The notes beneath the pieces are model-generated. The model made no database searches. It was not told where the DNA came from and saw only the letters and a list, made by a program, of their open reading frames with translations. A stretch of 64,000 nt of DNA, taken from NCBI GenBank assembly GCA_032191485.1, contig JAVDOI010000137.1:74501-138500 (forward strand). Direction: 5' to 3'. Positions 23,071 through 51,480 of this stretch are shown piece by piece; the first letter of the stretch is position 1, and every line of letters starts with the position of its first letter. The translations under genes were made by a program, and so were the position numbers. Source of the DNA: Leptoclinus maculatus. Its lineage: Eukaryota; Chordata; Actinopteri; Perciformes; Stichaeidae.

Positions 23071-23122
<52 letters not shown>

Positions 23123-23147
23123 TGTGTGTGCGTGTGTGTATGTGTAT

Positions 23148-23192
<45 letters not shown>

Positions 23193-23196
23193 TGTA

Positions 23197-23235
<39 letters not shown>
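23071..23235. repeat. Compound (TG)n microsatellite
   Basis: About 165 bp of TG repeats interrupted by TATGTG, CGTG and TATACG variants. Open frames on both strands here are artefacts of dinucleotide repetition. Confidence 0.95.
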
Positions 23236-23239
<4 letters not shown>

Positions 23240-23754
23240 TTATTTGATATATATTTATATGTATGTGTGTGTACACACAATACAACAATCAATCACCAGT
23301 TAGTGCTGAAGAAGTGAGTCTGAAGAAGATGCTGTTCTACTCTGTGAGAGCTTTAACAGACTCAAATGTTTCTAATACGATGAGGAAGTGTATATATTTT
23401 AGATTTTCTATTAAAAAGGATCAAAGAGATCAAATCTAAATCATCTAAATCAGTTTGACTCGTTCTTCGGTGTAGTTGTGTTCATATTGTGAGAGGGAAG
23501 TGAGTCTCACACAGACGCTCAGATCGTTATCTCACCACTGAGAGAATATGAAACGATGAGCGACAGATAAGAGATGAAGGAATCTATCAGACTGCTCGTC
23601 TGGGACCTTTGACCTCTTCAGAGCGAGCAGGTTGTAGAGCTATGAAAACATAAATATACATAAATATTCAGAGTAACGTGGACAGTTTGAATATGATGCA
23701 TTGATGTAGATTAAACGAGTTAAAAACATGCAGCAGAAACATCAGAAAACATTT

Positions 23755-23880
23755 GACTGATAATACTTTTACTTCAGTAAGGTTTTGAGTGCAGGGCTTT
23801 TACTTGTAGTGGAGTATTATATCACAGTGCGATATTAGTACTTTTACTGCCATAAACAGTCAGAATACTTCTTCCATCTC
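23755..23880 (-). repeat. Teleost AAGTA-rich repeat (family C), reverse copy
   Basis: Reads ACTTGTAGTGGAGTATT and ends CAGAATACTTCTTCCATC, the reverse complement of the 12.28 kb copy. Confidence 0.75.
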
Positions 23881-24030
23881 TGGGTGAAGTGAATCGGGGG
23901 AACTGGCCCTTTAAGGGACCCTGATGTGAATAAAAAGATGATTCAGGCATTTCTTCCGAAGCGGCTTTTGAGTAACGTTTGTCCTCCAGTGTGTTAAAGT
24001 TTCAGTGGAGATGCTGACTGTAGTGGCATG

Positions 24031-24031
<1 letters not shown>

Positions 24032-24104
<73 letters not shown>
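24032..24104. repeat. (CA)n microsatellite
   Basis: About 36 uninterrupted CA dinucleotides. Confidence 0.97.
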
Positions 24105-24106
<2 letters not shown>

Positions 24107-24484
24107 GGCTCATTAACATGTCAGACAGAGATGCACTGTGGCATTTCCATGAAGTTACGAGTTGTTTCCTGTTGCAAAGGAAGCTCTGAGTGGGTTCACA
24201 GCAACCACACAAGCGAGAGAAATAAAAGAGAAGAAGACGTTTATAGAGACAGAACAAAAAATCTGACTAAATATTAATTTGTAATATTATTAAACACGAA
24301 TCGTTCAGTTTTAAAAAAAAAATGTTTTTATTGATTTAAAATTGTTCTGACTATTATTTCTTATAGATGAATATCAGAGATATGCAGAAACTAAGCAGAA
24401 ATTAGAATAATTCTCATTTATTTAATAAATTCAGTTGCACTGAATAATGCTGAAGAGCAGCAACCTCCTGGTCTGAAGAGTGGA

Positions 24485-24632
24485 GCAAAGCTTCATGTGT
24501 TAAAGCTGCATTCTCTCTAGTGTCCACCAGGGGGCGACTCCTCTGGTTCTATAGAAGTCTATGAGAAAATGACTCTACTTCTCTCTTGATTTATTACCTC
24601 AGTAAACATTGTAAACATGAGTTTATGGTCTC
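24485..24632 (+). repeat. Dispersed repeat family A, copy 4 (3' truncated)
   Basis: Carries an exact CTCF core at 24524-24536 and stops abruptly after GAGTTTATGGTCTC, losing the distal half with the YY1-like site. Confidence 0.85.
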
Positions 24633-25064
24633 TGTAGATGTATCAATGTGATGCAGTAAACAATAATAAAAGTGTTTTCATAATGCTTCACTATGAGGAC
24701 GTTGAGCTTGTGTTCAAAAGGCTCCTAACTCCTCCACAGGAACGAATGGAGTTCAAAGCTTTTAAAAGATATTATTATATATATATCACAAGACTAACAG
24801 TCATAATAACTTATTACAATAACATAACACTTATTTCATGCCTCTGCTGATATCTGGAGGACAAACTGTGCAACTACAAGCAGAACATGAAGACTGATGG
24901 GTCCATTTCAATCCACCAGTTTATTTATTAAACTATTCCACAACAATAATGAGAATAATAATAATACTTACGTATATTTATGTCGTTGATTTAGTTTTAA
25001 AAGTGTCACGGTGCTTTACATTTCGAACACATGAACACACACTGGGTGTAGTGACTCCTTTTAT

Positions 25065-25081
25065 CCACTAGATGGCGGCAG
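25065..25081 (+). promoter_or_regulatory. CTCF-type motif, forward
   Basis: CCACTAGATGGCGGCAG matches the CTCF core consensus CCASYAGRKGGC exactly and is followed by a compatible flank. It is not in repeat family A. Confidence 0.5.
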
Positions 25082-25440
25082 AGTACTCAGATAAAATACA
25101 TGTAACAGAATTCCAGAGGTGGCAGTACTTTAACTGTAGTATCCGAATACTTTGTATTTAAAGTGCTCCTTCAGTAAAAGTACAATCAGGATAATGTAGT
25201 TGAAGACTGTGACTGTGCGTATATGTGAGGTGTAATGGAGAAGTATAAAGTAGCATGACAAGAAAATACTCACGTAAAGTAGTAATAATAATAATAATGA
25301 TGATAATAATAATGAGTATAATGATAACAATGATAATGATGATAATAATATCAATACAATTAATAATGGTAATAATAATAATAATAAATAATAATGATGA
25401 TGATAATAACTATAACACTGAGTGTGATGGCAGCGTTCTA

Positions 25441-25457
25441 CCACTAGGTGGCAGCAG
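25441..25457 (+). promoter_or_regulatory. CTCF-type motif, forward
   Basis: CCACTAGGTGGCAGCAG matches CCASYAGRKGGC exactly, in the same orientation as the site 376 bp upstream. Confidence 0.5.
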
Positions 25458-25782
25458 AGCAGCTCCTGACTTGTACTGCAGTACAATTAAACATACTTTG
25501 TACTACAGATACTTTTATCTATGAATGGATCAACTCACTAAAGTAACTATAGCAGATTAAAGACAATCTTTGTTTCCTGCAGGTGACAACCGTTTCTCTC
25601 AGGTTAGTTTTACCGCCAACATTATTATTAATCATCACTGCTTATTAACGTATTATTCATTCATTAATATTCAAGTCCAGCAGCGAATGACGGACAGAGT
25701 GAAAGAGAGAGAGACAGTTGTGAGATGAAGAGAGACGCTGAAAATAAACTGACCTCTGGCCTGACAAATCTGACACCATCTG

Positions 25783-25938
25783 TACACACACACACACACA
25801 CACGCACACACACGCACACGCACACGCACACACACACGCACGCACACACGCACACACACACAGTTTTCCGTTGGTCCTGAACTCAGAGACCCTCAGAGTC
25901 AGTGAGTGCTTGCTGGAGTCTATATTAATTTATACAGT

Positions 25939-25988
<50 letters not shown>

Positions 25989-25989
25989 G
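25783..25989. repeat. Imperfect (CA)n and (GACA)n microsatellites
   Basis: A (CA)n tract with CGCA variants runs over 25783-25861, and GACA tetranucleotides over about 25943-25989. Confidence 0.9.
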
Positions 25990-26182
25990 TTTCCATGACT
26001 GGTCTTATATTTAGGGTTTCAGATTGTCTGGAGAAGGTGGAACGTTTGACTGGAACAAAGAACCAACTCTGATCTTTCAAACTGGTTCCACTATCAGACC
26101 GATTATTGATTAAGATCAGTTAGAAAAGACGAGAGTGAAAGTTTATTCTCCGTAAATAACTACATGTTGTGAAGCTATCAGA

Positions 26183-26290
26183 GGTGGAAGAAGTACTCAG
26201 ACCTTTTACCTAAGTAAAAGTACTACTGTTACAGTTTAAAATACTCTGTCTCAAGTAAAAATACTTTTGATGCATTAATGGTAAAAGTGG
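26183..26290 (+). repeat. Teleost AAGTA-rich repeat (family C), forward copy
   Basis: Starts AGAGGTGGAAGAAGTACTCA, the usual left end of this family, and runs into the 31-bp minisatellite. Confidence 0.75.
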
Positions 26291-26300
26291 ACAGCCTGGT

Positions 26301-27117
26301 GTTTAATATGTTTGTAGAAGGTTTAATCTGGGTTTAGGATGTTTGTAGAAGGTTTAATCTGGGTTTAGGGTGTTTTTGGAGGTTTAACTTGTGTTTAGGC
26401 TGTTTGTAGAAGGTTGAACCTGGGTTTAGGATGTTTGTAGAAGGTTTAACTTGTGTTTAGGCTGTTTGTAGAAGGTTTAACCTGGGTTTAGGATGTTTGT
26501 AGAAGGTTTAACTTGGGTTTAGGATGTTTGTAGAAGGTTTAACCTGGGTTTAGGATGTTTGTAGAAGGTTTAACTTGGCTTTAGGATGTTTGTAGAAGGT
26601 TTAACCTGGGTTTTGGATGTTTGTAGAAGGTTTAACTTGGGTTTAGGATGTTTTTGGAGGTTTAACTTGTGTTTAAGATGTTTGTATAAAGTTTAGACTG
26701 GGTTCAAGATGTTTGTAGAAGGTTTAACTTGGATTTAAAATGTATGTAGAAGGTTGAACCTGGGTTTAGGATGTATGTAGAAGGTTGAACCTGGGTTTAA
26801 GATGTTTGTAGAAGGTTGAACCTGGGTTTAGGATGTTTGTAGAAGGTTGAACCTGGGTTTAGGATGTTTGTAGAAGGTTGAACCTGGGTTTAAGATGTTT
26901 GTAGAAGGTTGAACCTGGGTTTAGGATGTTTGTAGAAGGTTGAACCTGGGTTTAAGATGTTTGTAGAAGGTTGAACCTGGGTTTAGGATGTTTGTAGAAG
27001 GTTTAACTTGGGTTTAAGATGTTTGTAGAAGGTTGAACCTGGGTTTAGGATGTATGTAGAAGGTTTAACTTGGGTTTAAGATGTTTGTAGAAGGTTTAAT
27101 TTGGGTTTAGGATGTTT
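26301..27117. repeat. 31-bp minisatellite, about 26 units
   Basis: The unit contains GATGTTTGTAGAAGGTTTAA and CCTGGGTTTAG; units vary by substitution (TTTAA/TTGAA, CCTGGG/CTTGGG). It directly abuts repeat family C on the left. Confidence 0.95.
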
Positions 27118-28030
27118 AAACCTTGAATGAATGAATGTGTGTAAATGAGACCAGGTGTGAATGAAGACAATACTAAAATGTAAAAACACAAAGAGCTTCA
27201 CAGACACAGTTTGTTGGCCAAAACATCGCCACGGCAACGTCAACAAGACACCAGCCACCAGTTACCTCGGTAACAGCCTCCCGGCTCTAACCTGTGGAGC
27301 CAACATGGCCGTCGGTGTGCGACACCTGCTGCTCATTTATCTCCGCTCTCATCAGCTGACTCCTCCACTCTGTCCCCCCTGTCCCCCCCCCCTTTAACCT
27401 GCTCAGGTGACAGCCAGGTGCATGCTGGGAGTACAGAGTCAGAGAGAAAGGATCTGTCATCGACAGTGTCTTCTGACCTCCTTCACAGCAGGGGCTCTCT
27501 TTTCATTCCTATGTTTTCAATAAACAGAATTAGAACGTCTATTCTGCACGATGAGTACTTTTACTTTTGGTATTTTAAGTATATTTTGATGCCAATACTG
27601 TTGTACTTTGACTTCTGAATGCAGGATTTAAAGTATTTGGCACTGTTACAAAAGATCAGAGCACTTTTATTCTCTTTTTTAAAGTGTCGGTTTATTGTTA
27701 AAGCAGCTGACAGCTCAGAAAGATCTGTCTAAATTTAGTTTAAAATTTAGATTTTTACAGATTATAATTTTATTTAAATACCATTTTCTACATATATCTA
27801 GTTTTACAGGATCTCCTACACATCCGATTGGTTCACGGAGGTAAAGTAGTGTCTGAATTTATATTATATACAATAAATGTCGTGTAGAGGTTGTCATTTG
27901 AAAAGCTGCTCCGTTATAAAGTACACAGTTTGCACCGGCAACCTGAGTGAAGGCGGTTTAACATTTGGACAGTAAGTGGATATTAATTTGGACCCATAAT
28001 CCCTTGCAGCAAGCCACACTCTATCAGGTT
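27118..28030. other. Spacer without genes
   Basis: A family C fragment lies near 27541-27620. No exon or motif recognised. Confidence 0.4.
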
Positions 28031-28033
28031 ACC

Positions 28034-28103
28034 GGTGTGTGTGTGTGTGTGTGTGTGTGTGACCGTCATGATCTCCTGCTGAGCTAGATCCAGATTTAAA
28101 TAG

Positions 28104-28194
<91 letters not shown>

Positions 28195-28293
28195 GACATC
28201 AGAAGCCCAAACAGATGAGGATCCAGATTAACCTCCACAAGGAGACGTTCACTGACTCAGCAGCAACTGACAACTTTGTTCAGCTCATTTTCT

Positions 28294-28340
<47 letters not shown>
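28034..28340. repeat. (GT)n and (CA)n inverted pair plus a further (CA)n
   Basis: (GT)14 at 28034-28061 is followed 45 bp later by (CA) at about 28106-28190, and by another (CA) tract at 28297-28340. The first two can pair as a hairpin. Confidence 0.95.
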
Positions 28341-28344
<4 letters not shown>

Positions 28345-28820
28345 GTTCTGGTCACATTTTGGGCCATACGTTTTATTGCCTCTACTAAAATGTTTGAAAA
28401 ACACATTACTCAGTAGTTCCATATGTGCTTTAACGGCAAAGCTGCTGCAGTCGTCGTATTCACCTCATTCTTCTCTCCTGGAAGAAACAGGTGTTTCCTA
28501 AATTCCTGACATGGATTAGAGACGATTTCTTGATCTATATTTTATTTTGTTTATTTATTTTATTTTATTTTACACACTGCATTATATTGTATGTGCTCCT
28601 TCTGTAATTCTTGGTAATTTGTTTTTGGTAGTTTTCAAAAGCAAAGGAACAAAGTGTGAAACGTTTGTTATCTTTAACGTCTCCTTCAAACAACAAACAC
28701 CAGCTGAGGGACAATCGTTTCTCTGTTTGGGCCCACAGTTGTTTTGGAGACGAGGAGGAAGAAGAGAGGAAGTAACTCACTATCGAATTAATCTCCAAAA
28801 TAAACGTTGTTTACACAGCT

Positions 28821-28884
28821 CCGCCCACTCCATCTCTGGTCAGCCAATCAGAGCGCGAGAGAGCCAGCAGAGGCACAGGTGAGT
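28821..28884 (+). promoter_or_regulatory. Promoter-like segment followed by a strong splice donor
   Basis: CCGCCCACTC at 28821-28830 and an inverted-CCAAT-type block CAGCCAATCAGAGCG at 28841-28855 are followed by a consensus donor CAG|GTGAGT at 28876-28884. It resembles the start of an unannotated transcript with a short first exon. No coding sequence recognised. Confidence 0.25.
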
Positions 28885-33250
<4,366 letters not shown>

Positions 33251-33251
33251 G

Positions 33252-33772
33252 AAGTCAAAGCTTCATGTGTTAAAGCTGCATTCTCTCTAGTGTCCACCAG
33301 GGGGCGACTCCTCTGGTTGTATAGAAGTCTATGAGAAAATGACTCTACTTCTCTCTTGATTTATTACCTCAGTAAACATTGTAAACATGAGTTTATGGTC
33401 TCAATCTCTAGTTTCAAGTCTTCTTCAATACAGCATGATGTTCATTTAGTACATTATGGTCCATTTAGAGTCAAACAGACCATAAAGCAGGGGATGCTTT
33501 AGGGCGGGGCTACACGGTGATTGACAGGTCTCTACCACGACGTTGTCCCTGTTTTCGTCTTTTTAACTTTAACTATTTCACAGTGTGTTTTTTTACTTCA
33601 TCAAAGGTAATTGTAACATTTTGGTCGCTAAAAAAACGTCTTCATTCAGCGTTTGGTTGTACTAAGCTCCGCCCTCTCGTGTCACTAATGGTTGCAAATA
33701 ACCAAGATGGCCGACTCAAACTTGAGAACGGGTGACGTCACGAAGACTACGTCCACTTCTTCTATACAGTCT
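33252..33772 (+). repeat. Dispersed repeat family A, copy 5 (divergent 3' half)
   Basis: The first half is standard, with an exact CTCF core at 33294-33306. After GATTGACAGGTCTCTACCA the copy diverges but retains AAGATGGCCGAC near 33703 and ends CTTCTATACAGTCTG, which may be the true 3' end of the family. Confidence 0.8.
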
Positions 33773-35556
33773 GTTGTCACTAACTAACCGCAACACATAC
33801 TGATGTGACTGGACCCCTTTATTTATGATGTTATTATTTGTTAGTGTGTTTTAGTGGATATGTTTAGTGTCTTAAATTCTCTCAGAAGTGTTTATTACGT
33901 TGAGAGAAACCCTGAATTGAAACTGAAGCACCGTTGACTATCAGTCACATGCTAACGTAGCGTTAGCTACAGAGGTTCTACCTCTTTGTGACCGTAGATA
34001 TTGTGAATGTGCTGCTCACGAGGCTGTAGTCCCAAATAAAACTACAATATCTTCACCCTTCAAGTCTAAATAATCAAATCTTTGCTCTCTTTATTTGAAG
34101 ACATTCAGCTCTGGATGCTACGTCGCCTTTTTCCTCCTCATCTTACTTCATTCTTTTCTTTTCATTTAATAAGAATTCATGAAAGTAATCATTTTAAAAT
34201 TATTGTCTATAAAATGGTCCTGAATGGCCAGAAGTTGTCTGTCAATTACACAGACAACCATCATCTTTTATCTTGTTTTTGCAGTTATGACCGGTCAAAT
34301 ACATCAGTGTTAACTTTCCTGAATCAGAAAGTATTCACTTAGTTTAGCTAATTAAATACTAGCGGGCACACAGTTTAATTATTTTTCTGACTTTGGTTGC
34401 TTACATTTATTTTCTTATCGGAGCCCTTTTGATTTTAACATGACTTATAACTTGTCCATAAAACTGTCTTTTGCTCGTCTCAATCTTCACAGCCATTTTG
34501 CATCCCTAATAATCAGATTTGTTTAGTTAAATAGGGAACAAAATGGTGTGACGTAACCCAAAACATACTTTTTTCAGCTCCCTTCTCTTCCTGCTATCCT
34601 TCTGAAAACTAAAAAACGAAAAACGCTTAAAATCTCTAAATCTGTGCTTCGTAAGGCTGGGCAGTGCTAACAGGCTATGGCTAAAAAAAGGCTAAGGCTA
34701 GCCACCAGACTGCCAAAAAAAGGCAAGTAGTTAGCCAGCTATGGCTAGCTGACTGATTTAAAAAGTTTGTAAATTGGTAGCAAAGTGACACCTTAACACA
34801 AACAAATAAACTGTCTAACAACTAACCAGTGGTTATTAGCCAGCCAACAGTTAGCCAGCTGACAGGCACTAAGCTAGCATGGTAGCAAAGGCTAGCTATA
34901 CACTGTAAAAACAACAGCTAGCTAATAAAGTTAGCCAGCTAACAGGTTGATGGTTCAGTTAGGATTGTGCCCCACCTATGTTCCCCTAAACTGAAACGTA
35001 ACAATGATTTCATAGTGATACGAGACAAAGATTAGCATGCTAATCTTTGCGTTTTTTGCAGCTGTTACTTAAGTATTACAAGGATATATCCGACCTGTTT
35101 GTCAGCAGATAAAACCTTGTAAGACTAAGATTATATAAGAAAGTTGTTTTTGGTGTCGATTTGTCAGCTTACACAAAAAATTCTGTGGTAAAAACATAAA
35201 AAAGAAGCTTTGTTCCCTCCGTCAGCACCATGTTTGTTGACGTGTTTTTGAGTGTTTGGAGCTACAGAGTGGAGTGAGCTGATTGTCTGAGCAGCCTCAC
35301 AGTCATTTAAAAACCTGCGTGGTCACTTCCTGTCTCGCTGCTCTTGTTTTGTCTGAGAATTTGAGGAGGCTGAACGCGTCCCACTTTGTCAATAAAGTTT
35401 TCCTTCAGCTCGGCTTTACATCCCAGCCCTGGAACACCCCGACGCTAAGTTTTCCACGTTCGTGTCCTGAACGCACCCCCCCCAACAACAACGCCGCCGC
35501 CGCGAAGACCAGCGTGAAACAAACAAAGCGCTCCTTTAAAACTGGACGAACCAGGT
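33773..35556. other. Spacer downstream of dyrk2
   Basis: AT-rich, with GCTAGC-rich low complexity near 34680-34940. It may include distal dyrk2 3' UTR on the minus strand if the first polyadenylation signal is bypassed. Confidence 0.35.
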
Positions 35557-35562
35557 TTTATT
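35557..35562 (-). promoter_or_regulatory. Candidate polyadenylation signal of dyrk2
   Basis: AATAAA on the minus strand, about 75 bp after the dyrk2 stop codon. Mammalian DYRK2 has a long 3' UTR, so a more distal site may be used. Confidence 0.35.
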
Positions 35563-35635
35563 CCAGCTGGTTTGCTCACAGCTTTCACCAACTCCCACCA
35601 CAGCGAGCGTGGAGGGGGGGGGGGTGCGGTCACTC

Positions 35636-49109
<13,474 letters not shown>

Positions 49110-49112
<3 letters not shown>

Positions 49113-49290
49113 GGCGGCCGCTCCTCTCCTCTGGACACAGACGGACGGGGACGGGACGCCTCCTCTTCAGCTCCTCCTCTTCCTCCTCTTCCTCCTCTTC
49201 CTCCTCCCTCTTCCTCCTCTTCTTCTTCGTTCAGTTTATTGTCGGACTACAAACCAACGTTTAAGGTGCACAGCGCCACCTACTGGACCG
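49110..49290 (-). promoter_or_regulatory. dyrk2 5' UTR and promoter region, with YY1-type and CTCF-type motifs
   Basis: The start codon lies in GCCGCCATGTT, the reverse complement of a YY1 motif (AACATGGCGGC). Upstream on the minus strand is a GGA-rich 5' UTR (about 49165-49225). GCCACCTACTGG at 49275-49286 is the reverse complement of CCAGTAGGTGGC, an exact CCASYAGRKGGC match in reverse orientation. No TATA box was seen. Confidence 0.5.
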
Positions 49291-49339
49291 GAGTGTGTAC
49301 CATCACGACTTCATGACATTTAAACACAATAATAATGTG

Positions 49340-49800
49340 ATTTATGTGTCATTGAGTCCTGTATGTCCGAACCTTAATCTACTGAAAGTAACATCTTCTT
49401 TTCTACTTTTACTTCTATCACTTCTCACTCTGACTGACGTCTGAATGTTGTTATCATTTCTACCCTTATTGTCATTATTCCAAATGTCTTGCCAAGATGT
49501 AATAATTCTTCGCTGTATTACTGATTTTGCTTCTGAACTCCCAAAACAAATGTCTAACATTTTTGTTCAATGCTCTTTTGTATATCTTCAACCTCATTTC
49601 CCTCCATTCCAACATGAGCCGGTACCCAACAGAGATGTACATCTATTCCTAAATGTTGTGAGTCCAGTGATGACGTATAGACTTCAGTTAAACGATCCTC
49701 TCGTACTGTTTGACCGGTTTGTACACTTTGTGTTGCAGCTGCAGAATCTGCACATAGAAGTACTTTCATTGGTTTAACTGAAGACTGATGATTACTGCTG
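49340..49800 (-). pseudogene. Non-LTR retrotransposon RNase H fragment (I/Nimb-like)
   Basis: The minus-strand frame 49769-49554 has ADSAAATQSVQTGQ and CWVPAHVGMEGNEVED, the RNase H domain of I-type LINEs (WVPxHVGxxGNExAD). After a frameshift near 49557 the next frame reads EDVTFSRLRFGHTGLN, the block usually following RNase H. The expected Asp of NExAD is followed by degenerate sequence. It is broken and 5'/3' truncated. Confidence 0.85.
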
Positions 49801-49979
49801 TCAGTTTGGCTGTGTACACTGATAACCTGTTTGAAATGATTTTAACAATTCCTTTGATGAATTCTGGAATGTATACGCCCACTCCTACATGATTATTATC
49901 TCCCCCCTCCTTCTCCTCGTTCTTCTTCTTCTTCTTCTTATTCTTCTTCTAATATTGCTAATGGTACAATTATACAATT

Positions 49980-50175
49980 ATAGTATATTCTAGCGCTATA
50001 GTACAAGTATAATATAGTATACGATAAAGTATAGAATACTATAGTATAGTACTATTGTATAATATAGAATAGTAAATTACAGTATAATATAGTATATAGT
50101 ATAGTATAATATAGTATAGTTTAATATAGTAGTATAGTAAACAGTATAATATAGTACTGTATAGTAAAGTTAGTA
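49980..50175. repeat. TAGTATA-type low-complexity tract
   Basis: Irregular AATATAGTATAGTA sequence of about 195 bp between the LINE relic and repeat family A copy 8. A (TTC)n run lies just upstream near 49916-49950. Confidence 0.85.
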
Positions 50176-50187
50176 TAGTACTATTAG

Positions 50188-50285
50188 TAGAGAAGTAGAG
50201 TCATTTTCTCATAGACTTCTATACAACCAGAGGAGTCGCCCCCTGGTGGACATTAGAGAGAACGCAGCGTTAAGAATGAGCTTCA
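50188..50285 (-). repeat. Dispersed repeat family A, copy 8 (fragment)
   Basis: Only the CTCF-bearing end is retained: reverse copy with an exact core at 50237-50249. Confidence 0.8.
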
Positions 50286-51360
50286 TTCTGCAGAACCGGA
50301 GGTTGCCGCCTGGTGCAAATTTTTAATGCATTTTTTAAATTACAATACTGCCCAGATCGTACACATTGCTCTTATTAAAGCTATTTTCAGCAACAGTAAC
50401 GTATTAGCACTATTAGCATCTGTAGCACTAAGTAGTCAAAGGCTTTGTCAAACTATTAACATTAATCAAACTGCAGGAAACCATGTCAACAATACTGATT
50501 CTCCTCACTACATTACCAATAACACCAGTGATACTCACCACCGTGTGCCGTTTGAACCACAGAGACAATGATGCTCAAGGTGTTCTTCATCTCCAGTGTT
50601 TCCCGTATGAGGACATCATCACTCACACAAACTGTGTGATTGTTTATTTGGCTGCTTGGAGACCAACAATGTGTTTACATCAGAGACACAAGAGAGCGGT
50701 CTCGGTGTAAAGTGTGCGTGGTCTCAGGTTTCACAGCTCTTAGTTCAATTACAAAGAGACTTATGTAACACGTACACTTTCAGGACAGCAGAAATAAATA
50801 CAGAATGAAGCACAGAACATGACCTCACCTTCTTTTTACGTAATAAAACAGGATGGTTTACTGAGAGATTTGAGATGGTTTTACTCTGCAAAGTTACCCA
50901 GAAAACCATGCATGGACCACCACAAATGGACCAATTAGGCACAGAGACTCAATGGAGGGTCTAAGTTTGCATTAAAAAAATAAATACAACTTTTACACGC
51001 ATGCTTGGATAGTTTCCAATAATATTTGTCATCTCCATTGTTTACTAAATGATAGAAAACTGGTTTGTTAATTAAATAAAAGGTTGGTAAGCACTGAACT
51101 ATAGGTGACCAACCCCTCACATGCATGTAGGGATTTATTTTATTTTATGACTGATATAAAATGCATCAGTTTTTTTTATTCAGCAATTAACTATCCTGTA
51201 AATGATAAACAAAGAGCATGAAAATCTTTTAATCACTGGAGCTTTTAAAAATAAAAGAGGGAGAAAAATATGGACTTTTTAAGCTGTGGTATTTTAGATG
51301 AATGATTGTTATTTTAATGGATGAATTAAAAAGTGTTAAAATACTGTCATTTAGACTAAA
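50286..51360. other. Spacer between dyrk2 and fbxo15 starts
   Basis: No exon, repeat family or promoter element recognised; short open frames on both strands look random. Confidence 0.4.
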
Positions 51361-51367
51361 TTAGACT

Positions 51368-51480
51368 GCCATCTAGCGGTTTGGATGCGCTAAAACCAAT
51401 TAGTTATTATTTTTTTATTGTGAAAAACAAAGCTGACCGGAAGTCGGTAAGCTTTTCAAGAAGTTCCAAAGATGGCGGCG
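51368..51480 (+). promoter_or_regulatory. fbxo15 promoter: CTCF-type, ETS and YY1-type motifs
   Basis: GCCATCTAGCGG at 51368-51379 is the reverse complement of CCGCTAGATGGC, a good CTCF core in reverse orientation. ACCGGAAGT at about 51436-51444 is an exact ETS/GABP site. AAAGATGGCGGC at 51468-51479 fits YY1 (AANATGGCGGC) and overlaps the start codon. This is a TATA-less housekeeping-type promoter. Confidence 0.6.

Larger units (their letters stand above)
24633..25777. other. Spacer with ATA/GAT-rich low complexity
   Basis: Trinucleotide-rich AATAATGATGAT sequence spans about 25278-25408. Family C fragments flank it (25090-25275). Two unique CTCF-type motifs are listed separately. No gene recognised. 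Confidence 0.45.

Noticed and set aside
22972..23317. Open frames of alternating Thr-His or Cys-Val (also near 24.0, 25.8, 28.1, 32.1 and 39.2 kb)
   Set aside because: Translations of (CA)n/(TG)n microsatellites; no start context, splice sites or non-repetitive domain.
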